DNA of 64,000 nucleotides from Sphingopyxis sp. Root154 (GTDB lineage Bacteria; Pseudomonadota; Alphaproteobacteria; Sphingomonadales; Sphingomonadaceae), in NCBI RefSeq assembly GCF_001427105.1, contig NZ_LMGI01000002.1, forward strand, positions 1,592,651 through 1,656,650. Reading direction: 5' to 3'. This document shows positions 35,154-44,725 of the stretch, one piece after another. The position numbers and the translations under genes are program-made. Numbering within the stretch: the stretch's first letter is position 1; each line of letters opens with the position of its first letter. The notes under the pieces were generated by a model. The model made no database searches and was not told the DNA's origin. It saw only the letters and a program-made list of their open reading frames with translations.

Positions 35154-36563
35154 TTATGAGATGTCAGGGTGCTGAAGGTGCCAGCGGGTGACCTGTTGGT
35201 AGGCCCAGCCGGCCCGCACGAGGAGATCTTCGCGAAACTGCCCTGCGACGAGTTGGAACCCGACGGGCGCCCCGTTTGGCGTCCTGCCGCCCGGCAGGGT
35301 GATGGTCGGATGGCCCGTCAGGTCGAAGGGGGTCGTGTATCGCATCATGTCGGAAAAGAGCTGGAGATCGTCGCCTAACTTGCTCATCTGATCAACGGTG
35401 ACGCCTGCACGCGCGGCGACCGGGACAAGCAGGAGGTCGACGTCCCCAAACAACGCATCGACCCGGCCGCGAAGTTCGCTCCTGCGGGCAAGGAGCCGTT
35501 GATAATCGGTCGCGCGCATGCCTGAACCAAGTTCGATGAGCGCCGCGAGGCTCGGGCCATATTCCTCGCGACGGGACGGAAAGGTATCCGCATGCGCCAA
35601 AGCGGTTTCGACAGCGCACAGAGGCACCCAATCTTCGACGCCCTGCTCGGGTGCGGGGAATGAAACCGTCTCGATTTGGGCACCCAGCCGCTGGAGGCTA
35701 TCGAGCGCGCCAATCAGGCATTCGCCAGTTGCCTCATCTGCAGCGTCGATGGTCCAACGCCTGTCGATACCGACACGAAGGCCGCGCACGCCGCGCGTCA
35801 TCATGGCAAGATAATCGGGCACCGGTGCGAGACTGGCCGTCGGATCCCTGGAATCGGCTCCGGCCATGGCCTGCAGGACCACGGCCGCATCCGCGGTGCT
35901 GCGCGCGAGGGGCCCGATGTGGTCCATCGAACCGGCGAGCTCGAAGGCACCATAACGGCTGACCCGGCCCCAGCTCGGCTTGATCCCGGTGATGCCGTTC
36001 GCGGCTGCCGGGTACCGGATGGACCCGCCCGTATCTGTCCCGATCGAGGCGAAGCAGAGACCCGCCGCGGGAGCCACGCCCGAACCGCTGGACGAAACCC
36101 CGGACCAGAGGCTTTCGCCCCAAGGGTTTACCGGGGCCGCGATCGAGGGGTGATGCGCGCCATAGGCGCCTTCGGTTTGCTGCAGCTTGCCGAGCAGGAC
36201 GGCGCCGCTGTCGAGCAAACGGTCCACGACCGTTGCGTTTTCCGCCGAGCGGAAGTCGCGGTGGATCGGCATTCCGTGGCTCGTCGGCGCGCCGACAGTC
36301 CACAGCAGATCCTTGACTGCGACCGGAACGCCGTGGAGGGCGCCGCGAATATGCCCGGCCGCAATCTCGGCATCCGCGTTGCGGGCTTGTTCGCGCGCAG
36401 CGTCTCCCGTCACCGTCACATAGCTCTTCAGCTTGGGGTCGAGGCTTTCGATCCGCGCGAGCATCAGCTCGGTTACCTCGGCCGAGCGGATCAGGCCGGA
36501 CTGGATCCGCCTCCCGACTTCGAGAAGATCGAGAAAGACTATTTCGTCATTCGCTGCGTTCAT
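35154..36563 (-). CDS. Amidase of the amidase-signature family
   Basis: 469 residues from the ATG at 36563; a longer in-frame reading overlaps the cupin gene. The Ser-cisSer-Lys triad can be placed: K84 (VPVAVKDL), S157 in SGVSSSGSG and the nucleophile S181 in GTDTGGSIRYPA, with the 24-residue spacing found in characterised family members. The reaction is amide to carboxylate plus ammonia. Next to nitrile hydratase genes its natural role is the second step of nitrile breakdown, although the genes are on opposite strands. A Gatenby-like GatA function is unlikely outside a gatCAB set. Confidence 0.93.
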   Translation of the reverse strand: MNAANDEIVFLDLLEVGRRIQSGLIRSAEVTELMLARIESLDPKLKSYVTVTGDAAREQARNADAEIAAGHIRGALHGVPVAVKDLLWTVGAPTSHGMPIHRDFRSAENATVVDRLLDSGAVLLGKLQQTEGAYGAHHPSIAAPVNPWGESLWSGVSSSGSGVAPAAGLCFASIGTDTGGSIRYPAAANGITGIKPSWGRVSRYGAFELAGSMDHIGPLARSTADAAVVLQAMAGADSRDPTASLAPVPDYLAMMTRGVRGLRVGIDRRWTIDAADEATGECLIGALDSLQRLGAQIETVSFPAPEQGVEDWVPLCAVETALAHADTFPSRREEYGPSLAALIELGSGMRATDYQRLLARRSELRGRVDALFGDVDLLLVPVAARAGVTVDQMSKLGDDLQLFSDMMRYTTPFDLTGHPTITLPGGRTPNGAPVGFQLVAGQFREDLLVRAGWAYQQVTRWHLQHPDIS

Positions 36564-36637
36564 GTTCGGCACCTTGACCTTTGCGTTTCGATTGAAGCCC
36601 CCTCCCGCGAGGAGCGGCGCCTCGAAGGTTGCGCCGG

Positions 36638-37123
36638 TCAACCGGCGCGAACGAGCGACATCTTGTCGGTAACGGCGCTGATGTTGAGGAAGCAGCCCAA
36701 TGTGTCGCCGACATTTCGCCAACCCCTCGGGACGCCGCCCGGCAGCACCAGGGCATCCCACGGCTCCAGAAAGACCTTGTTCTTCTCCTCGGCATCAAAA
36801 TAGACAACCCAGGAGCCACTCGCTGCGAACATCAGCTCTTCGCCTGTATGGTTGTGAAGCGGCGCGCCCTGCCCAGGCTGGCAAACGCCGGTAATCATCC
36901 GGACTTCCTCGCTCTGGACCGCAGGATGCCGCGAGACGGCGATACTCGGGTCGCCGCCATCACAATATTTGTAGGTTGGCCCATGAAACTCCGGATTGTC
37001 ACTTCCGATAAAGAAATTCGGGCGCATCTGCCGGAACTTTATGAGGCCGCCCATCGCCTTCATCAACAGCGCCTCTGGCACAGTCGCCGCAGCGGTCGGA
37101 ACGTCAACATTTTCATGCGTCAT
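36638..37123 (-). CDS. Cupin-domain protein beside the nitrile hydratase
   Basis: 161 residues from ATG 37123, with GGGAGA upstream. A cupin core shows VCQPGQGAPLHNHTGEELMFAASGSW with the metal-binding HxH..E pattern and PWDALVLPGGVPRGWRN. No signal peptide. It is transcribed with the amidase (74-base gap) and is divergent from nitrile hydratase. It could be a small dioxygenase, isomerase or a metabolite sensor. The function is not known. Confidence 0.82.
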   Translation of the reverse strand: MTHENVDVPTAAATVPEALLMKAMGGLIKFRQMRPNFFIGSDNPEFHGPTYKYCDGGDPSIAVSRHPAVQSEEVRMITGVCQPGQGAPLHNHTGEELMFAASGSWVVYFDAEEKNKVFLEPWDALVLPGGVPRGWRNVGDTLGCFLNISAVTDKMSLVRAG

Positions 37124-37207
37124 GGCGGATCTCCCAATTTGTCTCGACTGTAGCGACCGGAAGACTTGCCGGCTTGTCTGCAAATGGCGGGCCGCTTGCC
37201 TGAGTGT

Positions 37208-37226
37208 CGCAGACCCGATGTCTGCG
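37208..37226. promoter_or_regulatory. Palindrome CGCAGAC-CCGAT-GTCTGCG in the nitrile hydratase promoter region
   Basis: A 7-5-7 perfect inverted repeat in the 279-base gap between the divergent cupin and nitrile hydratase genes, about 180 bases before the alpha-subunit start. It may be an operator shared by both units. No regulator gene lies in this cluster. Confidence 0.45.
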
Positions 37227-37402
37227 GGCGCTGCGCCGTCCGCGCGCGCGTGACATTCTGAAGCAAGTAAACGCCATTTCCAGGCAAGACGCTCTTGCAG
37301 AAGACGCGTATCGCCTGGAGTATGAAACCTGTTCAAGCTTGGCCAAGTCAGCGACGCATAATCTTGGCGCAGGATCGCCGATCAACATAGCGAGGCCGAA
37401 CG

Positions 37403-38029
37403 ATGAAAGAGACTTCACACGACCTGCTGGCCAATACGCCCAGTGGTCGAGCCAATGCGCTGCTCAAGGTCATGACCGAGCGAGGATATGTGCCCGAAGG
37501 GTTCATCGATACCTTCACGCACACGATGGAGGTGGAATGGGATCCAGCGAACGGCGCCAGGGTCGTGGCGCGCGCCTGGACCGATCCCGAGTTTCGCGAA
37601 CTCCTGTTGCGCGACGGGACCGCCGCCTGCCAGCAATTCGGATACACCGGGATGCAGGGCGAATATATCGTAGCCCTCGAGAACACGCCAACGCTGCAGA
37701 ATGTGATCGTCTGCAGCCTGTGCTCGTGCACCGCGTGGCCGGTCCTTGGCCTGCCACCCGAATGGTACAAGAGTTTCGAATTTCGGGCTCGTCTCGTTCG
37801 CGAAGGCGCCGATGTCCTGCGCGAACTGGGGGAAGACCTGCCCGACGATGTCGTCGTCAAGGTCTGGGATACGACGGCAGAAAGTCGCTACATGGTTCTT
37901 CCCGTGCGGCCTGCGGGCACCGATGATTGGTCGGAGGAAGAACTCGCCGCGCTCATCACCAAGGATGTGCTGATCGGTGTCGCGCGGCCGCGCGCCGTCG
38001 ATCTGCCGCGCGGTACAGAGGGAGTTTGA
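37403..38029 (+). CDS. nthA: Nitrile hydratase alpha subunit, iron type
   Basis: 208 residues, full length. The metal site is V-C104-S-L-C107-S108-C109-T: two backbone amides and three cysteines bind the metal, two of which become sulfinic and sulfenic acids in the mature enzyme. Ser at the second position and Thr after the last Cys are the iron-type signature; cobalt enzymes have Thr and Tyr. TAWPVLGLPPEWYKSFEFRARLV follows as usual. It hydrates nitriles to amides in the cytoplasm. The beta subunit starts three bases after the stop and the activator gene is third, the classic iron-type order alpha-beta-activator. Confidence 0.96.
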   Translation: MKETSHDLLANTPSGRANALLKVMTERGYVPEGFIDTFTHTMEVEWDPANGARVVARAWTDPEFRELLLRDGTAACQQFGYTGMQGEYIVALENTPTLQNVIVCSLCSCTAWPVLGLPPEWYKSFEFRARLVREGADVLRELGEDLPDDVVVKVWDTTAESRYMVLPVRPAGTDDWSEEELAALITKDVLIGVARPRAVDLPRGTEGV

Positions 38030-38031
38030 CG

Positions 38032-38718
38032 ATGGACGGGATCCACGACCTCGGCGGGGTTCAGGGGTTTGGCAAGGTGCCGCACCGGATCAACAGCAAG
38101 AGCTACAAGCCGGTGTTTCATGAAGACTGGGAACATCTTGGCTACAGTCTGACCGTCGTCGGGGGCGGACTTCTCGCCGCCTATGCGACCGACGAATTGC
38201 GCCATGCGATCGAGCGCATGAGCGCGCGGCAGTATTTCTCCGCCCCCTATTTCGACCGGATCATCGTCGGTACCGCCACGCTCCTCGTCGAAAAGGGTCT
38301 GATTACGCAAGAAGAGCTGGACGAAGCGCTTGGGTCGCACTTCGAGCTTGCTGCGCGCTCGAACAACCCGGGAAGGCCCGCGCCTGCCCGGGCGAACACC
38401 GCTCCGTTCGAGATCGGCGACGAGGTGCAGGTGCGCGACGAGCACATCGAAGGTCATATCCGCGTTCCCGGCTATTGCCGCGGCAAGCGTGGTACGGTCC
38501 TTCATCGCACAACCGTGTCATGGCCCTTTCCCGATGCAATCGGGCATGGCCAACAGGACGCCGCCCACCAGCCGACCTATCATGTCGAATTCAGCGCCAA
38601 GGCGCTGTGGGGGGAAGGCGCGCGCGAAGGATCGGTGGTCGTCGACCTCTTCGAAGGCTATCTCACGCGGGTCGAGGCGGCTCAGGATTCCCTCGCCGCG
38701 CAAACGGATGGCACATAG
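38032..38718 (+). CDS. nthB: Nitrile hydratase beta subunit
   Basis: 228 residues from ATG 38032, beginning [16 protein letters not shown] as the family does. It shows [12 protein letters not shown] and the C-terminal SH3-like barrel [42 protein letters not shown], where conserved arginines contact the alpha-subunit claw setting. The DEH...RVPGYCRGK motif supports a functional heterodimer. Translation is coupled to alpha (two-base gap). Confidence 0.95.
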   Translation: MDGIHDLGGVQGFGKVPHRINSKSYKPVFHEDWEHLGYSLTVVGGGLLAAYATDELRHAIERMSARQYFSAPYFDRIIVGTATLLVEKGLITQEELDEALGSHFELAARSNNPGRPAPARANTAPFEIGDEVQVRDEHIEGHIRVPGYCRGKRGTVLHRTTVSWPFPDAIGHGQQDAAHQPTYHVEFSAKALWGEGAREGSVVVDLFEGYLTRVEAAQDSLAAQTDGT

Positions 38719-38728
38719 GCCTGATTCG

Positions 38729-39946
38729 ATGGAGGCGCAGAGCGCGGTGCGCCTTCCCGTCACCATATTGTCCGGCTTTCTGGGGGCCGGAAAAACCACT
38801 TTGCTCAACCATGTGCTGCAAAACCGCGCCGGCATGCGCGTAGCGGTCATCGTCAACGACATGAGCGAGATCAATATCGACCATGACGATGTCGAACGCG
38901 AGGCCGCCCTCGAGCGGGGCCGCGACGAACTGGTGGAGATGAGCAACGGCTGCATCTGTTGCACGTTGCGCGCCGACCTGCTCGAGCGGGTCAGCGATCT
39001 CGCGCGGCAGGGGCGCTTCGATTATCTGCTGATTGAATCCACCGGCATTTCGGAACCGCTACCCGTCGCGGAGACCTTTGCCTTTCTCGACAGCAATGGC
39101 TTCTGCCTCAGCGAGTTGGCGAAGCTCGACACGATGGTCACGGTTGTCGACGGCAGCAACCTGGAGACGATGCTGCGTTCGGGCCCGGCAGCGGGGTCGC
39201 CGGCGCCGACGATCGACGGGCCGCGGCCGATCGCCGAACTGCTTGTCGACCAGATTGAATTCGCCAACGTCATCCTCGTCAGCCGCCTGGATGTGATTGG
39301 CAGGGCGGGGTTCGAGCGCGTCAGGACGATATTGCAAGCGCTCAATCCTGCCGCCGACATCCTGCCAATGGCCAACGGCGATATCGAGCCGGCAACGATT
39401 CTCAACACGGGTCGCTTCGACCTTGCGAAACTCGCCCAGTCCGCCGACTGGATGAAGCCATTGAACGGCGCTGCGGACGACCGGTCGGAAGCGGAGGAAT
39501 ATGGCATCGGTAGTTGGGTGTATAGGGAGCGGATTCCCTTTCACCCCGACCGCCTCGCCGCCTTCCTCAACGCCACCTGGGACAATGGCGAGCTGCTTCG
39601 CTGCAAGGGCAGCTTCTGGCTTGCCAGTCAGTTCCGCGAAGTCGGCCGGATCAGCCAGACCGGAGGATCTTTTCGGTGGGATTTCGCCGGGCGATGGTGG
39701 CGGTTCGTGCCCCAAGGGGAATGGCCGGGGGACGCATATCGGCGCAACGCGATCATGGAGACCTGGATCGAGCCGGCAGGGGACAGCCGGCAGGAAATTG
39801 TCTTCATCGGCAAACATATCGATTTTGATCGGCTCGAACGCGACCTCGACAATTGCCTGCTCACGCCCAGCGAAATTCTGGGCGGTCCCGACCTGTGGCG
39901 CACGCTCGATTCGGGGCAGTCCTTCGAACGGAGAGCCGGGGTATAG
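38729..39946 (+). CDS. Nitrile hydratase activator, CobW/P47K-type metallochaperone GTPase
   Basis: 405 residues from ATG 38729 (an in-frame ATG at 38708 overlapping nthB is possible). G3E-GTPase features: P-loop G16-FLGAGKTT, the metal-binding C75-I-C77-C78 (NGCICCTL), [13 protein letters not shown], and a C-terminal CobW domain ([29 protein letters not shown]...GRWW). Such activators (P47K or p44k) are needed to load iron into nitrile hydratase. The position directly after nthB supports this. Distinguish from general ZigA/YeiR zinc chaperones by context. Confidence 0.93.
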   Translation: MEAQSAVRLPVTILSGFLGAGKTTLLNHVLQNRAGMRVAVIVNDMSEINIDHDDVEREAALERGRDELVEMSNGCICCTLRADLLERVSDLARQGRFDYLLIESTGISEPLPVAETFAFLDSNGFCLSELAKLDTMVTVVDGSNLETMLRSGPAAGSPAPTIDGPRPIAELLVDQIEFANVILVSRLDVIGRAGFERVRTILQALNPAADILPMANGDIEPATILNTGRFDLAKLAQSADWMKPLNGAADDRSEAEEYGIGSWVYRERIPFHPDRLAAFLNATWDNGELLRCKGSFWLASQFREVGRISQTGGSFRWDFAGRWWRFVPQGEWPGDAYRRNAIMETWIEPAGDSRQEIVFIGKHIDFDRLERDLDNCLLTPSEILGGPDLWRTLDSGQSFERRAGV

Positions 39947-40019
39947 GTCGCGCGATGCGCCGCAGCTGCCGATGTCCGCATCGGGCGCCGGAAGCACAAA
40001 TTTGAACATCTGAATGACT

Positions 40020-40056
40020 TTAGTCAGTTGACGAATTTTTGGGTCTGGTGTAGCTT
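40020..40056 (+). promoter_or_regulatory. Promoter and operator of the aldehyde dehydrogenase gene
   Basis: TTAGTCAGTTGACGAA (40020-40035) is the 10716 operator with two differences. TTGACG (40028-40033) in its right half is a -35 box, and TAGCTT (40051-40056) 17 bases later fits a -10. The palindrome covering the -35 box suggests repression. Confidence 0.6.
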
Positions 40057-40173
40057 TTTCAGCGAGTCTGGACGCCCTTAATCCAAGGCGTGCCGATGGA
40101 AAAAAGCGCACTGGGGCGGATCCGATCGCGATCAGCTTTCCGGTGCAATCAACAGGAAAGTGAGAGGACCAAG

Positions 40174-41610
40174 ATGCGCGAGCACCTCAAATTCTATATC
40201 GATGGGCAGTGGGTCGATCCCGCCGAGCAATGGACGCTCAACGTCGAAAATCCGGCAACCGAAGAAACCGTCGGCCGCATCGCTCTTGGCTCGGCCACCG
40301 ACGTGGACCGGGCGGTCAAGGCCGCGCGCAATGCCTTTGCCTCCTGGAGTCAGACGAGTCGCGAAGACCGGCTGGCTGTACTCGGTCGCATTGTCGAAGA
40401 GTATAAGGCGCGCTTTGACGACCTCGCAGCCGTCATCACCGAGGAAATGGGGGCACCGACCTTCCTCGCGCAGCGGGCGCAGGCGCCGATCGGTCTGGGC
40501 CATCTCGGCGCAGCTATCGAAGCTCTCAAGACGTTCCGGTTCGAGGACGACCGTGGTCCGACGCGTATTGTCAAGGAAGCGATCGGTGTGTGCGGGTTCA
40601 TTACCCCCTGGAACTGGCCGATGAACCAGATCGTCTGCAAGGTGGCTCCGGCGATCGCGACCGGCTGCACGATGGTGCTGAAACCGTCGGAAGTGGCCCC
40701 GTTCAGCGCCCAGATATTTGCCGAAATCATGCACGCCGCCGGCGTGCCGGCCGGGGTCTTCAACATGGTGTATGGCGACGGCCCTGAAGTCGGCGCAGCG
40801 ATCGCCGCCCATCCGGATATCGATCTGGTCTCCTTCACCGGTTCGACCCGCGCGGGCATTGAGGTCGCCAGAGCGGCGGCCCCGACGGTCAAGCGCGTCG
40901 CCCAGGAACTCGGCGGCAAGAGTCCCAACATCGTCCTCGACGACGAAGCGCTCGCCGAGGGCGTGGCTCGCGGAGTTGCGACGATCATGACCAATTCGGG
41001 CCAGTCGTGTAATGCGCCGACGCGCATGCTCGTCCCGCGCGCCCGAATGGATGAGGCCGTTGCTGCCGCTCGCAATGCGGTGGCCGAGATCACCGTCGGC
41101 GATCCGCAGGGCAAGGCGAAGCTTGGCCCCGTCGTGAACAAGACCCAGTTCGACAAGATCCAGGGGCTGATCCAGGCCGGAATCGATGAAGGCGCAACGC
41201 TGGTCAGCGGCGGGCTCGGAAGACCCGAGGGGCTCGACAAGGGCTATTATGTACAGCCGACCGTCTTTGCCGATGTCACCAACGACATGACCATCGCCAG
41301 AGAGGAAATCTTTGGCCCGGTGCTCGCGATCCTCGCCTATGACAGCGTCGAGCAAGCGATCGAGATCGGGAACGACAGCGAATATGGCCTTGCCGCGTTC
41401 GTGCAGGGCGCCGACCTTGAGAAGGCGCGCCAAGTTGCCTCGAAGCTGCGCGCCGGGCAGGTGTCGATCAATGGCGGCGGCGGCGATATGAACGCACCGT
41501 TCGGCGGCTATAAGATGAGCGGCAATGGGCGCGAGTGGGGCGAATATGGCTTCCACGAATTTCTCGAGACCAAGGCAATCCTTGGGTACGAGCCCAAGCC
41601 GGCCGGCTGA
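40174..41610 (+). CDS. NAD(P)-dependent aldehyde dehydrogenase
   Basis: 478 residues from ATG 40174 (AGAGG upstream). Motifs: FITPWNWPMNQ, FTGSTRAG, the general base E245 in ELGGKSPNIV and the nucleophile C279 in TNSGQSCNAPTR, then EIFGPVLAI and the C-terminal APFGGYKMSGNGREWGEYG. It oxidises aldehydes to acids in the cytoplasm. The subgroup resembles medium-chain or aromatic aldehyde dehydrogenases. Its promoter carries the same operator as the amine dehydrogenase operon, so it is the natural next step for the aldehydes made there, once imported. A terminator hairpin follows. Confidence 0.94.
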   Translation: MREHLKFYIDGQWVDPAEQWTLNVENPATEETVGRIALGSATDVDRAVKAARNAFASWSQTSREDRLAVLGRIVEEYKARFDDLAAVITEEMGAPTFLAQRAQAPIGLGHLGAAIEALKTFRFEDDRGPTRIVKEAIGVCGFITPWNWPMNQIVCKVAPAIATGCTMVLKPSEVAPFSAQIFAEIMHAAGVPAGVFNMVYGDGPEVGAAIAAHPDIDLVSFTGSTRAGIEVARAAAPTVKRVAQELGGKSPNIVLDDEALAEGVARGVATIMTNSGQSCNAPTRMLVPRARMDEAVAAARNAVAEITVGDPQGKAKLGPVVNKTQFDKIQGLIQAGIDEGATLVSGGLGRPEGLDKGYYVQPTVFADVTNDMTIAREEIFGPVLAILAYDSVEQAIEIGNDSEYGLAAFVQGADLEKARQVASKLRAGQVSINGGGGDMNAPFGGYKMSGNGREWGEYGFHEFLETKAILGYEPKPAG

Positions 41611-41732
41611 ACAGGCGGGCGGGGTGACGGCGATCGCGCTGCCATCCCGCTCCCCTGAATTCTCTCGCGGTCGGGCTGAAGGCGGCAGAAGTGTCGGTCG
41701 CACGCGTCCGGCCGCGAAGGTTCAGGACATCT

Positions 41733-41752
41733 CGCCCGTCCCGAGACGGGCG
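41733..41752. terminator. Bidirectional hairpin between convergent genes
   Basis: CGCCCGTC (41733-41740) and GACGGGCG (41745-41752) form a perfect 8-bp stem with the four-base loop CCGA, between the ends of the aldehyde dehydrogenase and the monooxygenase genes. Confidence 0.6.
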
Positions 41753-41778
41753 CTGGCCTGCCTTCCCGGCCCGGGGAT

Positions 41779-43308
41779 TCAGTGCGCATCGGTTCGGCAA
41801 CCATTGCCGATCGGTCGGCCTGCGGCGTCACGATAACCAAAGACATCGCCTTCGAGCGATACTGCGGGGAGATCGGTCTGCTCCGCCCAATAGTCCCTGC
41901 CTTGCCATTCGGACCGAGGCCCGCGCTTCGGCATGAGATGGAGCCCGCGCAGGATGTATCCCGCATTGAACACCTCGCTGTCCATGCCCGGCTTGAACTC
42001 CCTGCCGACATCCTCCGGCGCAACCTCCACCTCGACGCTCGAAGCGCCGATCTCCCGCATGTGGTTGAGGAGGCGGCAGACGAAGTCACTGACCAGATGG
42101 ACCCGGAGGGTCCAGCTCGACACCCGGAAATAGCCCAGCGTCCGCGCCATGTTCGGGATCCCGGTATGCAAGATTCCCCGGTAGCTCACGCTGTCGGCGA
42201 AGTTTCGAGGTTCGCCGTCGATCTTGAGGAGCATGCCGCCGAGCGCCGCCATTTCGAACCCCGTCGCCGTTACGATCACATCGGCCGCAAGTTCGCTCCC
42301 CGAGACGAGGCGCAGTCCCGTCGGCGTAAATGTCTCGATGCGATCGGTTACCATGCTTGCCTTGCCCGAGCGCACGGCCTTGAACAGGTCGCCATTCGGC
42401 ACAAGGGCGACCCGCTGCTGCCATGGCCGGTACGTGGGGGTGAAGTGCGCCTTCACCTGCTCGGGCGGGAGATAGGCCTCGACCATCTCGAGCATGGCCG
42501 CCTTGACGGCCTCGGGATCCTCCAAGGCGCGCGTCAGCATGATCTGCTGGTCGCGAACGACCTTCCGGCGTATGATGTCATGCACGATCGCGGGCTCGAC
42601 TCCCAAGTCGCGGAGCGTATCAGCGAGGGGATCGCGATTGGGTGCCGGCGAGAAATAGGTAGGCGAGCGCTGCAGCATCGTAACATGTTCGCAGACCGGC
42701 GCGAGCGAGGGGATAAGCGTGGCCGCGGTGGCGCCCGACCCGATCACGACGACTTTTTTGCCGGTCAGATCGATGTCCTCGGGCCAGGTCTGTGGGTGGA
42801 CGAGGCGCCCTTCGAACTGGTCCATCCCCGGCCAGTCGGGCGTGTAGCCCTGCCCGTGACGATAATAGCCCTGGCACGTCCAGAGGAAACCGCAACGGAT
42901 CTCGAACGGCGTTTGTTCGGGGCCAGACACGCCTTCAACGCGCCAGTTGCCTTCATCGCTCCGCCAGTCCGCCGACAGGATGTGGTGACCATAGTGAAAA
43001 TGCGGCCCCAGCCCATTTTCCTCGATCGCCTCGCCCAGATACTGGAGGATCTCGTCTCGCGAAGCGATGGGACGGCCGGTCCACGGCTTGAAGCTGAACC
43101 CATAGGTGAAAAGGTCGCTGTCGGAGCGCACGCCGGGATAGCGGTGCGCGAGCCAGGTGCCGCCAAAGCTCTCGAACGCTTCGAGAACCGCGAAGGAGAG
43201 GTCCGGGCATTGACGGCGCAATTCATAAGCAGCGCCGATACCGGAAATGCCTGCCCCCAAGACGAGAACATCGACGTGCGCGGGCAGCTTGGTTTTTTCG
43301 GACGACAT
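41779..43308 (-). CDS. Baeyer-Villiger-type flavin monooxygenase
   Basis: 509 residues. FAD motif GAGISG (18-23), NADP motif GSGATA (190-195), and between them F165-x-G167-xxx-H171-xxx-W175-P176, the exact Baeyer-Villiger fingerprint. Also FESFGGTWLAHRYPG with the conserved Trp-x-x-x-Arg-Tyr. It is closest by eye to the EthA-like group. It inserts oxygen next to a ketone (giving an ester or lactone) or onto S or N. It is third in a minus-strand operon with the MFS transporter and LLM oxygenase, controlled from 46085-46278. Confidence 0.93.
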   Translation of the reverse strand: MSSEKTKLPAHVDVLVLGAGISGIGAAYELRRQCPDLSFAVLEAFESFGGTWLAHRYPGVRSDSDLFTYGFSFKPWTGRPIASRDEILQYLGEAIEENGLGPHFHYGHHILSADWRSDEGNWRVEGVSGPEQTPFEIRCGFLWTCQGYYRHGQGYTPDWPGMDQFEGRLVHPQTWPEDIDLTGKKVVVIGSGATAATLIPSLAPVCEHVTMLQRSPTYFSPAPNRDPLADTLRDLGVEPAIVHDIIRRKVVRDQQIMLTRALEDPEAVKAAMLEMVEAYLPPEQVKAHFTPTYRPWQQRVALVPNGDLFKAVRSGKASMVTDRIETFTPTGLRLVSGSELAADVIVTATGFEMAALGGMLLKIDGEPRNFADSVSYRGILHTGIPNMARTLGYFRVSSWTLRVHLVSDFVCRLLNHMREIGASSVEVEVAPEDVGREFKPGMDSEVFNAGYILRGLHLMPKRGPRSEWQGRDYWAEQTDLPAVSLEGDVFGYRDAAGRPIGNGCRTDAH

Positions 43309-43374
43309 ATTACCGCATCTCGCTCCATTGGGGCCGGGCAGCCGCGCCCTGACTTAGATCAATTCGTGTGAGGC

Positions 43375-44655
43375 TCACCGGCGTCCTCCCGCGAGCCGGA
43401 TCGCGTCCGGGCTGGCGCGCAGCCGAGCCATGGCCACGCATCCCAGCGCCGGCCCGATGGCCAGCATGGAGAAGGCGGCGGGCCAGCCAAGCGCATGGGC
43501 TATTGGCGCCACCAACTGAATGCTGACCAAGGTGAGTAGAAATCCGGCGCAGGTTTGCAGCGTCAACATCGTGCCGACCGAATCCGGTTCGCTGAGCTCC
43601 GCGATGCTCGCTGAAAATTGCGCCGAGTCCGCGATAATCGTAATGCCCCAGATGACGGCGATGACACTGACCATCCATGGCTCTGCGCCGAGCAACCAGC
43701 CGATTGCGAGCGCGCACGCGCCGCTTGCCGCCATCGAAGCGATGGCGACCGTCGTCCTGCCCCAACGGTCGGCGAAGACGCCGCCGATCCAGGCGCCGAG
43801 CGCCCCGGCCGCGATCGCTGCAAAGGTGACGAGTTCGGCGAGGCTGTGACCGTCTGCCACGCCCGATATCCGAAAGCTCTCGGCGAGGAAGATCGCGAGC
43901 CACGTCCACATCGCGTAAAGTTCCCACATATGTCCGAGGTAACCGAGGTTGGTGAGACGGAGCGGACGGTTCCGCCACGCCTGCGCCACGCTCCCCGGCC
44001 GGATGCGCGCCGCTCTCGGGGCGTTGGGGCCAACGCCAGCGAGAAGGATTGCGACACCCCCGAAGATCGCGAACCCCGACGCCGCGATATAGATCAGGCG
44101 CCAATCGAACTGCGTGAAGGCGGCAAGGAGATGAGGGCTTGCAGACCCCAGGGTCAGCGCGCCGACCAGCAGACCGACGAGCAGGCCGAGGTCGCCCGAT
44201 GCCCAGGTTGCAGCGAGCCGCATGCCGATCGGATAGACGCCTGCGAGCGCGACCCCGGTCAGGAACCGCAATCCAAGGATCGTCGCGCCGGTGGGCGGCA
44301 ACGCAGCCAGCGCCCCCGAGGCGATACCGGCGGTTATCGCAGAGATCATGAAGAGCCGCCGCGGGTCGAAGCGGTCGGGAAGTCCGAGAAGCGCGCTTGC
44401 CAGCGTGCCGACGACAAAGCCTCCCTGTACGGCACTTGTCAGCAGCGCTGCCTCGAAACCCGACAGCGGCGCACTTCTGGCCAGCGCCGACGCCGCGGCG
44501 GCCGATGCGAACCAGACGGCCATGGCCGCAAACTGCGCCACGAGGATGACGCCGATAGAAGGCCATTTTCCCGCAAGTCCGCCGACCCATGCCGGCGGCA
44601 GGGCGGCGGGACCAGCGGGCGCCATGACAGAACCCTCGGCAGGTCGGTGAGTCAA
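43375..44655 (-). CDS. MFS transporter
   Basis: 426 residues, twelve hydrophobic segments, with the MFS loop 2-3 signature GLPDRFDPRRLFMI and the second-half repeat GGVFADRWGRTTVAIAS. The start is taken at a TTG with GGGAGG five bases upstream; an ATG at 44625, also with GAGGG, is an equally good alternative (416 residues). It would import the substrate of the LLM/BVMO enzymes or export a product. Gaps of 66 and 70 bases to neighbours suggest an operon. Confidence 0.92.
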   Translation of the reverse strand: MTHRPAEGSVMAPAGPAALPPAWVGGLAGKWPSIGVILVAQFAAMAVWFASAAAASALARSAPLSGFEAALLTSAVQGGFVVGTLASALLGLPDRFDPRRLFMISAITAGIASGALAALPPTGATILGLRFLTGVALAGVYPIGMRLAATWASGDLGLLVGLLVGALTLGSASPHLLAAFTQFDWRLIYIAASGFAIFGGVAILLAGVGPNAPRAARIRPGSVAQAWRNRPLRLTNLGYLGHMWELYAMWTWLAIFLAESFRISGVADGHSLAELVTFAAIAAGALGAWIGGVFADRWGRTTVAIASMAASGACALAIGWLLGAEPWMVSVIAVIWGITIIADSAQFSASIAELSEPDSVGTMLTLQTCAGFLLTLVSIQLVAPIAHALGWPAAFSMLAIGPALGCVAMARLRASPDAIRLAGGRR

Positions 44656-44725
44656 TCGAGCCTCCCGTTATCGCGTGCAGACAGGGCGTCGGGGCAGCCG
44701 TCGCCGCCCCGACCTATCGCTTCGC

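Noticed and set aside
37403..38029. Cobalt-type nitrile hydratase or thiocyanate hydrolase
   Set aside because: The metal motif is CSLCSC followed by Thr, the iron-type form; cobalt-type enzymes have Thr in place of the first Ser and Tyr at the end.
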